Assembly: GCA_937907525.1 (NCBI GenBank)
Contig: CALCIB010000044.1
Coordinates: 1-10,150 of the forward strand
Source: an uncultured Planctomycetales bacterium
GTDB lineage: Bacteria > Planctomycetota > Planctomycetia > Isosphaerales > Isosphaeraceae
Reading direction: 5' to 3'
Length of the DNA: 10,150 nucleotides
The first letter of the stretch is position 1, and each line of letters begins with the position of its first letter. Made by a program: the position numbers and the translations under genes. Under the pieces are notes generated by a model that made no database searches, was not told the DNA's origin, and saw only the letters and a program-made list of their open reading frames with translations. This document shows positions 1 to 5,993 of this stretch, one piece after another.

Positions 1-168
1 TCCCCCCTCGCGGGGGAAGGTGGCCCGAAGGGCCGGATGAGGGGGGGCGCGCCAAGAGCCGTTGGAATCCCGAGCCGGTCGGACGGGCTTGCGAGTTCCG
101 ACGGCGCGTTTGCTTGTCGTCCCCCTCATCCGACCGCTTCGCGGTCTGTCTTCCCCCGCGAGGGGGGA
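1..168. repeat. Dispersed palindromic repeat, copy 1 (left edge may be clipped)
   Basis: Two arms form an 18-bp perfect inverted repeat at 1-18 and 151-168 (TCCCCCCTCGCGGGGGAA and its complement). A second inverted pair, CGGATGAGGGGG, lies at 34-45 with its complement at 121-132. Each arm also holds its own small hairpin: GGCCCGAAGGGCC at 22-34 and GACCGCTTCGCGGTC near 132-146. About 75 bp of unrelated sequence separates the halves. The same design (arm, small GC hairpin, GGATGAGGGG, spacer, complement) recurs at 1871-2690, 2018-2179 and 5994-6260. It resembles REP/BIME-type intergenic palindromes. No coding potential or transposase is seen. The left boundary is unknown because the window begins inside or at the arm. 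Confidence 0.75.
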
Positions 169-589
169 GGAACGTGATAGGCGTCGTCAAGCTCGCGCGA
201 TCGGCGAAGAGCCGGCGCGTCTTCAGGGGAATTTCGACAAAGCGCGACAAATTCGCGTTTACAGCCCCGGCGGACGGGGGTATCCTCCCCGCCGTTGGTT
301 GACGACCTTGGACTTCCGAGGCCGGGGCTCATGGTCGGGCCCCACGCGGAGACGGGCATGGATGCGACCGAAATCCGCTCTCATCCATCCCTTCTTCGCC
401 GAGTCCGCCGGCGGATTCGATCCGCCGCCTCGGGACGTCACGGGTCGTGGGCCTTGGGCCTCGCGACGACCGAACAGAACCGCGCCGCGCCCTTCCGAGC
501 GGGCGAGGTCGTCACGACGCGAGCCAGACGGAGCGACCGAGGAACCGGGATTGCGTCGTGACAATCCTAATCTTGTTCAGGAGGAAGAG
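169..589. other. Intergenic leader with no recognisable gene
   Basis: About 420 bp between the palindromic repeat and the PEP-CTERM gene. A frame stays open from 62 through this stretch into the gene, but its translation is Arg/Pro-rich low-complexity sequence with no domain. The good ribosome site sits only at 579, so I treat the region as non-coding. A GC-rich imperfect hairpin lies near 271-297 (CGGCGGACGGGGG against TCCCCGCCG) without a T-run. I found no convincing -35/-10 pair, RNA gene or riboswitch. Confidence 0.55.
579..584 (+). promoter_or_regulatory. Ribosome binding site that fixes the PEP-CTERM gene start
   Basis: AGGAGG, five bases before the ATG at 590. It argues against the much longer upstream open frame from 62 and slightly favours 590 over the second ATG at 596. 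Confidence 0.8.
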
Positions 590-1240
590 ATGAGCATGAC
601 CAAGGGACTGACGAGGCTGTGGTCCGCGGCCCTCGCCGCGGGCTTGGTCGCGGGCGCCGGGACGAGCGTCGAGGCCGCCGCGATCCTCAAGTACCAGACC
701 GCCACGGCGATCAACCTGGATAAGGGCATCACCGGCCCGAACCTGATCAGCTTCACCCCGGCCTCCTCCGCGGGCGTGGACCTGGCCTCCGGGTCGGTCA
801 ACGCCGGACTGGGGACGTTCGTCGTCGCCCCCCCGGCCGCCGGCTCGCAGACCGTCTACGACAACGTCCCGTTCGCCATCACCTTCCTGCCCCAGTCGCT
901 GGACGACCAGCCGATCACCAGCGTCTCGCAGGTGATCACCGGCGTCCTCAACGGCGTCGTCGACAGCCCCTACCACTCGACGGTCACCGCCACCTTCAAC
1001 GAACCCGAGGGGAAGATCAACCTGGACGGTTCGCGGACCATCGCCCTGAGCTTCCCCAAGGGGGACAAGCTGCTGGTCCCGTCGCAGTCCAACGGCGGCG
1101 TGACCACCGCCGAGGCCCAGATCACCTCCACCGTCGCCCCCATCCCCGAACCGAGCATGATCGCCCTGACCCTGACCGCCCTGGGCGGTCTGGCCCTCCG
1201 CCGCCGGCTCTCCAGGCGCCGCGCCCCCCAGACGGCCTGA
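590..1240 (+). CDS. PEP-CTERM sorting-signal exported protein, function unknown
   Basis: The product has 216 residues. Residues 1-30 form a signal peptide: short basic start (MSMTKGLTR), hydrophobic Ala/Leu/Val core, and a likely cut after VEA or AAA near 29-31. The middle (about 32-180) is a beta-rich, Thr/Ser/Val-heavy domain without cysteines that I do not recognise. The C-terminus is a textbook PEP-CTERM tail: P-E-P at 186-188, a hydrophobic helix at about 190-203, then a basic cluster RRRLSRRR at 204-211. In this family the tail is recognised by an exosortase, which removes it during export to the cell surface. No exosortase gene lies in this window. The start is chosen from AGGAGG at 579-584 and the immediate signal peptide. 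The gene is followed by a strong hairpin terminator and appears monocistronic. The PEP-CTERM call is solid; the role of the mature domain is unknown, perhaps a surface or matrix protein. Confidence 0.9.
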   Translation: MSMTKGLTRLWSAALAAGLVAGAGTSVEAAAILKYQTATAINLDKGITGPNLISFTPASSAGVDLASGSVNAGLGTFVVAPPAAGSQTVYDNVPFAITFLPQSLDDQPITSVSQVITGVLNGVVDSPYHSTVTATFNEPEGKINLDGSRTIALSFPKGDKLLVPSQSNGGVTTAEAQITSTVAPIPEPSMIALTLTALGGLALRRRLSRRRAPQTA

Positions 1241-1275
1241 GCCGCCTCCGAACACGACGAACGACGCCTCATCCC

Positions 1276-1312
1276 AACCCCCGGACGATCCCGTCGATCG
1301 CCCGGGGGTTTT
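1276..1312 (+). terminator. Rho-independent terminator between convergent genes
   Basis: A 9-bp stem AACCCCCGG (1276-1284) pairs with CCGGGGGTT (1302-1310). Beyond an A/C mismatch it continues with CGAT (1286-1289) pairing ATCG (1297-1300), leaving a 7-nt loop. TTTT follows at 1309-1312. It sits 36 bp past the PEP-CTERM stop. The A side is only AA on the other strand, so termination of the convergent gene ending at 1332 is possible but less certain. Confidence 0.8.
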
Positions 1313-1331
1313 CCGCGCGCCCGACGATCGA

Positions 1332-1757
1332 TTAATTCAGCGCGTGCCCGAACGACACGATCCCCCCCGCCAGCCAGACGAACCAGCCGAGCGTCCAAAG
1401 GACCACGCCCGCCGTCCCCGCGACCCCGCGCCGGCCTTTCAGAAGCCATCGCGCCAGCAGCGCGACCGCCGGGGCCGGCGCCAGCCACGTCGCCAACCGC
1501 GTCGAAGACGCCAGGCAGCAACTCTGTCCGCGCCGCGCGACCGCCCCGGTGAACGGCCCCGTCGCCGTCAGCAGGGTCGTCAACAGCCGAGGCCGCCTGG
1601 CGACGTCCGACGCCGACCCGGACGACGTCGCCGCGAACGTCAACGCCGAGAAGACGAGCAACAGCCCCAGGAAGCTCAGGCGATACGCCGCGGCCTCGCC
1701 GCGGAACCAGCCGCGGCGCTCCCGCTTCCGGTCCCGCTCCAACGTCGAGCCCCCCAT
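1332..1757 (-). CDS. Small membrane protein, hypothetical
   Basis: The product has 141 residues and belongs to no family I recognise. The N-terminus is highly charged (residues 1-20, many Arg/Lys/Glu). Hydrophobic helices follow at about 25-44, about 87-106 (weaker) and about 113-136. Between the first and second lies a conserved-looking stretch around 68-83, TGPFTGAVARRGQSCC, with adjacent cysteines at 80-81. The start at 1757 is chosen because GAGGAGG lies six bases upstream; an in-frame extension to 1853 reads through poor, Arg-rich sequence without a ribosome site. The gene converges on the PEP-CTERM gene and shares its terminator region. An integral inner-membrane protein is the most that can be said. 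The clear ribosome site and hydrophobic profile make it likely real. Confidence 0.7.
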   Translation of the reverse strand: MGGSTLERDRKRERRGWFRGEAAAYRLSFLGLLLVFSALTFAATSSGSASDVARRPRLLTTLLTATGPFTGAVARRGQSCCLASSTRLATWLAPAPAVALLARWLLKGRRGVAGTAGVVLWTLGWFVWLAGGIVSFGHALN

Positions 1758-1763
1758 GGTCCG

Positions 1764-1770
1764 CCTCCTC
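1764..1770 (-). promoter_or_regulatory. Ribosome binding site for the small membrane protein
   Basis: On the minus strand this reads GAGGAGG, six bases before the ATG at 1757. It decides the start against the longer frame beginning at 1853. Confidence 0.75.
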
Positions 1771-1809
1771 GTCGGGTCGACCGCCCTCAGCTCATCGCCA
1801 CGAGCCGCA

Positions 1810-1840
1810 ATTTTACCACCGATCGACGCGGGGAAGACAA
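1810..1840 (-). promoter_or_regulatory. Possible sigma-70-like promoter for the small membrane protein gene
   Basis: On the minus strand TTGTCT (1840-1835) and TAAAAT (1815-1810) are separated by 19 bp, and the -10-like box is about 50 bp before the start at 1757. TAAAAT stands out in very GC-rich surroundings. The spacing is longer than the usual 17 bp, so this is only a suggestion. Confidence 0.25.
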
Positions 1841-1948
1841 GGCGCCACGCCAAACGTCGTCAACGTCTTCGTCGTGACCGGCCGCGCTTAAAAACATGAG
1901 TCCGCTCTCACGAATCCGACACGAACGGAGACGCGCGATCCCTTCTCC

Positions 1949-1957
1949 CCTTGAGGG
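1949..1957. repeat. Left 9-bp target-site duplication of the 302-bp element
   Basis: CCTTGAGGG, repeated exactly at 2260-2268 on the other side of the inverted-repeat element. In the unbroken paralogue (arm at 6064-6087) this sequence occurs once, as CCTTGTGGG. Because the element's ends could be read one or two bases longer (GG/CC also pair), a 7- or 5-bp duplication is formally possible. Confidence 0.75.
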
Positions 1958-2259
1958 CATAGGTATGGCCACAACTTTTCGACTCGGAATCTGGGAAGGA
2001 TAGGCAAGCGTCCGATGTCCCCTCTCCCACCGGGAGAGGGTGGCCCGAAGGGCCGGGTGAGGGTCGTCGCATTTCGGGATACGCTCTGGGCTTGCGTCAT
2101 GCCGACCCGACGCTCCCCGCGAAGCGCGACGACCCTCACCCGCCGCTGCGCGGCTGCCCTCTCCCGGTGGGAGAGGGGACGGAATAGGCGATCTGGGTCA
2201 ATATAGAGCTTGCCTATGCTCTCCAAATTCCTAATCGAAAAGTTGTGGCCATACCTATG
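1958..2259. mobile_element. 302-bp MITE-like element with 52-bp terminal inverted repeats
   Basis: The terminal inverted repeats are 1958-2009 and 2208-2259. The outer 25 bp (CATAGGTATGGCC... to its complement) are identical and 46 of 52 positions match overall. Exact CCTTGAGGG direct repeats flank it. There is no room for a transposase, so it would be moved in trans by a full-length relative elsewhere. The family is not assigned; a 9-bp duplication is seen in IS4-like and IS1-like groups among others. The interior (2018-2179) is itself a palindromic repeat of the core type. The empty-site comparison with 6064-6087 in the same window supports insertion. Confidence 0.8.
2018..2179. repeat. Core palindromic repeat nested inside the 302-bp element
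   Basis: A 23-bp arm at 2018-2040 is an exact inverted match to 2157-2179; each arm is itself a hairpin (CCCTCTCCC and GGGAGAGGG). A second exact 16-bp inverted pair, GGGTGAGGGTCGTCGC, lies at 2055-2070 with its complement at 2126-2141. The small hairpins GGCCCGAAGGGCC (2042-2054) and CCGCTGCGCGG (2143-2153) sit where the other copies have theirs. This is a GGGAGAGGG/GGGTGAGGG subtype, differing from the AGAAGG/GGATGAGGGG subtype of copies A and B. Confidence 0.75.
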
Positions 2260-2268
2260 CCTTGAGGG
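2260..2268. repeat. Right 9-bp target-site duplication of the 302-bp element
   Basis: CCTTGAGGG, identical to 1949-1957. The sequence then resumes the interrupted arm with AGAAGG. Confidence 0.75.
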
Positions 2269-2343
2269 AGAAGGTGGCCGAAGGCCGGATGAGGGGGGCG
2301 CTTCCAAAGGCTTCCGGTCGCGCCCACCCCTCATCCGCCCCTT

Positions 2344-2587
2344 GGAACGCGGCCGAAATAACTTCCGGGAATCCTTCGGGGCCGACTCGCCTGGCTTCGA
2401 AACATAAGACCGAGGAATCAATCGCCTCGTATACGGCCCGCGCCTTCCCCGTCGAGGAATTCATCCACGGATTTCCCAGATTGACGCAGATTCGGATCGG
2501 ACAATTTAATTTAATCTGTGTTAATCTGCGAAATCTGCGGATATTCTCTCCCAAGTCCTTCGCGGGAAGTTGTTTCGGCCGCGTTCC
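2344..2587. mobile_element. 244-bp second inserted element with 23-bp inverted ends
   Basis: The ends GGAACGCGGCCGAAATAACT... (2344-2366) and its complement (2565-2587) match at 22 of 23 bases. It sits exactly in the small GCCCC/GGGGC hairpin of copy A, where the unbroken copy reads GCCCCTCCGGGGC in reverse complement. Outside the ends the host resumes with GCCCCTT on the left and TCGGGGC on the right, so any target duplication is at most one or two bases. The interior is AT-rich compared with the surroundings and holds an 80-bp inverted repeat (2463-2542). No coding region is supported. Its type is unknown: a MITE without clear duplication, or a REP-like unit. Confidence 0.65.
2463..2542. 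repeat. AT-rich ATCTGCG palindrome inside the 244-bp element
   Basis: The arms 2463-2492 and 2513-2542 (30 bp each) are inverted copies matching at 25 positions, around a 20-bp AT-rich centre. They contain the motifs CAGATT and AATCTGCG in tandem spacing (AATCTGTG, TTAATCTGCG, AAATCTGCGGAT). From general knowledge, similar 'TTAATCTGCGAAATCTGCGGAT' palindromes occur in intergenic DNA of several unrelated bacterial groups. It could fold into a long hairpin in either transcript. Confidence 0.65.
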
Positions 2588-2704
2588 TCGGGGCACCTTC
2601 TCCCACAAGGGGAGAAGGGACGATGGCCATCATGCTTGCTCAGGGTTTTCAACGAAGAAACCCATATTCTCAAGTGCGGCGGTCTACTACGAATCGGGCC
2701 GGCG

Positions 2705-5700
2705 TCAATCGCGGTCGCGGGCGATGCCGGTGAAGGAGGGGAGGATTCGAGGCTTGGGCTGGGGTTGGGCCAGGGTGCCGGCGACGTCGATCTGGAACAG
2801 ACCCGCGCCGGCCTCGCGCATCAGGTTGGAGATGATCGGCAGCTTGCGCTCGTTGCGGCCGTAGGCGACGTCGAAGGTGAGGTCGATCTTGTCGAAGGGA
2901 TCGCGGGTGTTCTTGCGGCCCTTGTCGCTGAGGTTGAGGCTGACCGCGTCGCCGGTGAGCTTGAAGACGTCGAAGAAGGTGGTGCCGTTGACGATCCGGA
3001 AGGCGACGTCGGCGGAGTCGAACAGCGCCTTGTCGCGGCCGCGGACGACGTTGGGGGCGAGGATCTTGTTGAGGCCGCGGACGAGGGTCAGGACGAAGGG
3101 GAGTTCGCCGATGTCGCCGTCGACGACCTTGCCGGCGCCGCGGCCTTGAAGCCTTCGGACGTCGCCCCCCAGGCCGTTGAATTCGACGTCGGCGTCGGCC
3201 AGGCCGCGGAACGACTGCCGGCCGGGGAGGGTCGCGGCGTACTTCTGAAGGTCGGCCCCGCTGATCCGAACCGCCCCGGCGTAGCGCGGGGACTCGGTCA
3301 GGGTGATCCAGCCCTCGCCGAAAATCTCGCCCCCCAGCAGCTTCCCCTTGACGCCGGGGAGACGGGCCGCGCCCCCCTGGATCGAAAGCGGCCCCTGGAC
3401 GTCCGCCAGGGGTATGCCGGCGACCTTGACGCTGGCGACGTCGAGCGTGCCGTGCAGCTCGAGCGTCTGGCCGTCGAGCCGGCCGCGGACGTCGGTGAGC
3501 TTGCCGTTGAGGTGCTCCAGGGGGACGCCGGCGGCGAGCTTGTTGTCCAGGAGGAAGACCTGGGTCTTCTCCCAGGCGCACCAGGCCGGGACGCCGGGGA
3601 CGCCGTCCCAGCCGACGGCCAGGTCGCCCCAGGCGGTCAACGGCTTGCCGTCGTCCAGCCGCAAGGCGAACTGGGCCATCAAGGGGGGCATGATCCGCCG
3701 CAACGACGCGCTTAAAAGCAGGTTGTGGACCTTCAGATCGGCGACGCGAAGCGCGAACCGGCCGCTGTCCTCGACGCGGAGGACGCCCTCGCGGAAGTCG
3801 ACCGGGGCGCCGTGGAAGTTGAAGCGGACGTCGCGCATGCCGACCATGCCGTCGACGAACCGGAAGGAGCCGAGCGCGTCCTGCATCCGGAGTTCGACGG
3901 TGGGGCCCGCCTCGGCGTCGGCGCCGGGGGGCCTGGGGAGGACCAGGCGGACGTGGGAGCCGGGAAGGGGGCTGACGGCGACGACGACGTGCTGGGGCTT
4001 GCGGGCCTCGGCGGCGATGGCGACATCAACGTCGCAGAAGCCGTCGGGGTTGATGACCTCCCACGACTTCCGCCAGGCCGGCCGCAAGGCGTCGCGAAGC
4101 TCGGGGCTGAACGGGAGCTTGCGGGCCGAGAGGTTCAACGCGATCTTCAAAGGCGGGGCGCCGTCGGGCAGCGGCGGGGCGTCCATGAGCTCGACCCGGC
4201 CGGAGCCGGTGATGACGGCCTGGCCGTTGCGCCCGGTCATGTTCTGGAAGACCCAGTGGTCGGGGTGGATCTCCAACCGGCCGCCGAGGCGGCGGACGGG
4301 GAACGGCAGCCCCCGCCAGGTCATCTCGCTGCTGGCGGGGTCGAGCCGGGCCTCGGCGTGGACCGCCAGCAGGCCCTCGGGCCGCAACTCTCCGGTTTCC
4401 CAGCCCGGCGGCGGGGGCGGACCGGCCAGCGGCCGACGGCGGATCCGGGCGTGGACCGCCGCGGCGCCGGAGGGCTTGAACATGTCGACCCAGTGGCGGG
4501 CCTTCGGCTCAAGCGCGTCGAGGAACGTCGCGTCGATCGGCAACGACTCGATGTCGGCTTGGAGGTCGACGACGGCGTCGTGGCCGGGCTCGTCGACCGT
4601 GCCGTACAGCCGCGCGGGACGGTCGCCGACGGGGCCGCGGACGTCGACGGTCACCCGCCTCCCCTCCATGGCGAGCGTCCCGGTGAGGTTCTTCAGCGGA
4701 TACGGGAAGTGGCTGTAAAGCGCCGAGACGTCCTTGAGCCGGGCCGATCCCGACGCGACGATCGGGCCGCCGGGCTCGCGAGCGACGTCGGCCTTGACAT
4801 CGACGCGGCCGCGGGGCTGGAAGTCGTCCCAGAGTTTGAGGAACTCCGCGGGGGTCTTGCGCCTGAGGCGGTCGTCGAGGTCCAGGTCGTCGGCCTCGAC
4901 GTGGATCGCGAACGCGGTCGTCTCGAAGTCGCCGACGTCGACGCGGCCGGAGGCGCGCAGGCGCGCGGGGCCGTTGGAGCCCTCGGCGTGGTCGATCGCG
5001 AGCGCGCGACCGTCGAAGCCGACGCGGGCGGAGAGGTCGTCGATGGGGAACGGCAGCATGGGGCAGCGGCAGGAGCCGCCTCGAAGCTGGGCCTTCAGGT
5101 CGTAGACGAGTCGTTCGCCAGGGGCCGCGGCCGGTCGGAAGCGGAGCGAGGCCAGCTCGACGTCGACGTCGCCCGACTTCAGCGCCAGGGCGTCCAGGGC
5201 GGCACCGGCCTCCGGGGGGAGTCGGCGGCGGAAGGCGTCGGATACGGTCAGGTCGACGAGTCGGCCCTGAAGGTCGACGTCGCCGGTCTTGGGGTCGACG
5301 GTCCCCTTCAAGTCCACGTGGTCGAAGACGTCGCCGCGGGCGGAGCCCTCGAAGCGGAGGCGGCCCTCCTCGTCGGGCCGGATCTTAAGCGCCACGTCGC
5401 GGAGGACGGCCGCGGCGGCCTGGCCGCGGCCGTCCCCGCCCGCGCCGCGGGAGGAGGACGAGCCGGCGTCGGGGTCGACGACCAGTTCGACGACGCCGTT
5501 GACGACGTCCACCGGCGGCGGGTTCTCGATCGAGGTCGTCGGCCAGGGGTTCGCCGGCAGGTCCGCCAGGTTCCAGCCGCCGTCCTTCTTGCGGACCAGC
5601 CGCAGGGTCGGGCGGCTGATGATGACGTCGCCGACCTCGCGCTTCCCCTCCAACAGCTTCCACGGGTCAAAGTGCAATTCCAGCCAGAGGATCGAGACCG

Positions 5701-5959
5701 AGGGGAACGGCGCGCCCTCGACGGTCTGGACGGCGGTCACGTTCTTGAGCGTCACCCGCCCCCGCAAGGGGCGGAACTCGGCCCGGCCGAACTCGAACTC
5801 GGCGTGAGGGAAGAACCGCCGCAATTCGGCCTGGAGCATCCGCGCGACGGTGCCGCCGTCGGTGACGAAGGCGTAGGCGAACCAGACCGCGGCGACCGAC
5901 AGGACCAGCCCGAGGGTCGCGATCCAGAACAGGAATTTCGCCGCCCGCCGCCATCCCAT
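2705..5959 (-). CDS. AsmA-like membrane-anchored protein (AsmA/YhdP/TamB-type superfamily)
   Basis: The product has 1084 residues. One membrane-spanning segment lies near the N-terminus (about 8-31), after MGWRRAAKF; the rest is a long beta-rich extracytoplasmic region built of repeating amphipathic strands (for example GRVTLKNV at 67-74). The last about 140 residues match the AsmA-like C-terminal pattern: G-D-I-G-E-L-P-F at 948-955, then DKALFDSADVAFRIVNGTT and a closing beta segment ending in GLFQIDVAGTL. By family knowledge such proteins are long lipid-carrying grooves or envelope-biogenesis factors; the substrate here is unknown. ATG at 5959 is preferred because GGAGGGGG lies about eight bases upstream and the membrane anchor follows at once. 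A GTG at 5992 would add 11 residues with a poor ribosome site. Palindromic elements lie close to both gene ends, about 15 bp past the stop and about 35 bp before the start. Confidence 0.85.
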   Translation of the reverse strand: MGWRRAAKFLFWIATLGLVLSVAAVWFAYAFVTDGGTVARMLQAELRRFFPHAEFEFGRAEFRPLRGRVTLKNVTAVQTVEGAPFPSVSILWLELHFDPWKLLEGKREVGDVIISRPTLRLVRKKDGGWNLADLPANPWPTTSIENPPPVDVVNGVVELVVDPDAGSSSSRGAGGDGRGQAAAAVLRDVALKIRPDEEGRLRFEGSARGDVFDHVDLKGTVDPKTGDVDLQGRLVDLTVSDAFRRRLPPEAGAALDALALKSGDVDVELASLRFRPAAAPGERLVYDLKAQLRGGSCRCPMLPFPIDDLSARVGFDGRALAIDHAEGSNGPARLRASGRVDVGDFETTAFAIHVEADDLDLDDRLRRKTPAEFLKLWDDFQPRGRVDVKADVAREPGGPIVASGSARLKDVSALYSHFPYPLKNLTGTLAMEGRRVTVDVRGPVGDRPARLYGTVDEPGHDAVVDLQADIESLPIDATFLDALEPKARHWVDMFKPSGAAAVHARIRRRPLAGPPPPPGWETGELRPEGLLAVHAEARLDPASSEMTWRGLPFPVRRLGGRLEIHPDHWVFQNMTGRNGQAVITGSGRVELMDAPPLPDGAPPLKIALNLSARKLPFSPELRDALRPAWRKSWEVINPDGFCDVDVAIAAEARKPQHVVVAVSPLPGSHVRLVLPRPPGADAEAGPTVELRMQDALGSFRFVDGMVGMRDVRFNFHGAPVDFREGVLRVEDSGRFALRVADLKVHNLLLSASLRRIMPPLMAQFALRLDDGKPLTAWGDLAVGWDGVPGVPAWCAWEKTQVFLLDNKLAAGVPLEHLNGKLTDVRGRLDGQTLELHGTLDVASVKVAGIPLADVQGPLSIQGGAARLPGVKGKLLGGEIFGEGWITLTESPRYAGAVRISGADLQKYAATLPGRQSFRGLADADVEFNGLGGDVRRLQGRGAGKVVDGDIGELPFVLTLVRGLNKILAPNVVRGRDKALFDSADVAFRIVNGTTFFDVFKLTGDAVSLNLSDKGRKNTRDPFDKIDLTFDVAYGRNERKLPIISNLMREAGAGLFQIDVAGTLAQPQPKPRILPSFTGIARDRD

Positions 5960-5966
5960 CGCCGCG

Positions 5967-5974
5967 CCCCCTCC
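5967..5974 (-). promoter_or_regulatory. Ribosome binding site favouring ATG 5959 for the AsmA-like gene
   Basis: The minus strand reads GGAGGGGG here, seven bases before the ATG at 5959 (GGAGG itself ends ten bases before it). The alternative GTG at 5992 has only TAGGA directly abutting it. Confidence 0.5.
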
Positions 5975-5993
5975 GTGGGTTCGATCCGTCACT

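Larger units (their letters stand above)
1871..2690. repeat. ~265-bp palindromic element, copy A, split by two insertions
   Basis: The outer ends are imperfect inverted repeats: GTCGTGACCGGCCGCGCTTA at 1871-1890, and the complement of 2671-2690 reads GTAGTAGACCGCCGCACTTG. Inside lie the 24-bp arms: left arm 1940-1957 continuing at 2269-2274, right arm 2596-2619; rejoined they are complementary at 23 of 24 positions. Next come small hairpins and GGATGAGGGG with its complement. The left arm is interrupted by the element at 1958-2259 and the right half by the element at 2344-2587. Removing 302 + 9 bp and 244 bp leaves about 265 bp, close to the about 267 bp of the unbroken copy at 5994-6260. There is no coding content, so it looks like a non-autonomous miniature element or BIME-like repeat. 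Confidence 0.75.

Noticed and set aside
62..589. In-frame upstream extension of the PEP-CTERM gene
   Set aside because: It would bury the signal peptide in the middle of the protein, begins inside a repeat, and ignores the good ribosome site at 579.
2015..2206. Short open frame within the 302-bp element
   Set aside because: It only translates the nested palindrome and is no transposase fragment that I can recognise.
1..2690. CRISPR array
   Set aside because: The repeats are inverted, nested and irregularly spaced, with no regular direct repeats and spacers and no cas gene.
2262..3715. Plus-strand open frames running from the repeat block into the AsmA-like gene
   Set aside because: They translate inserted elements and then the antisense of asmA; no ribosome site or domain.
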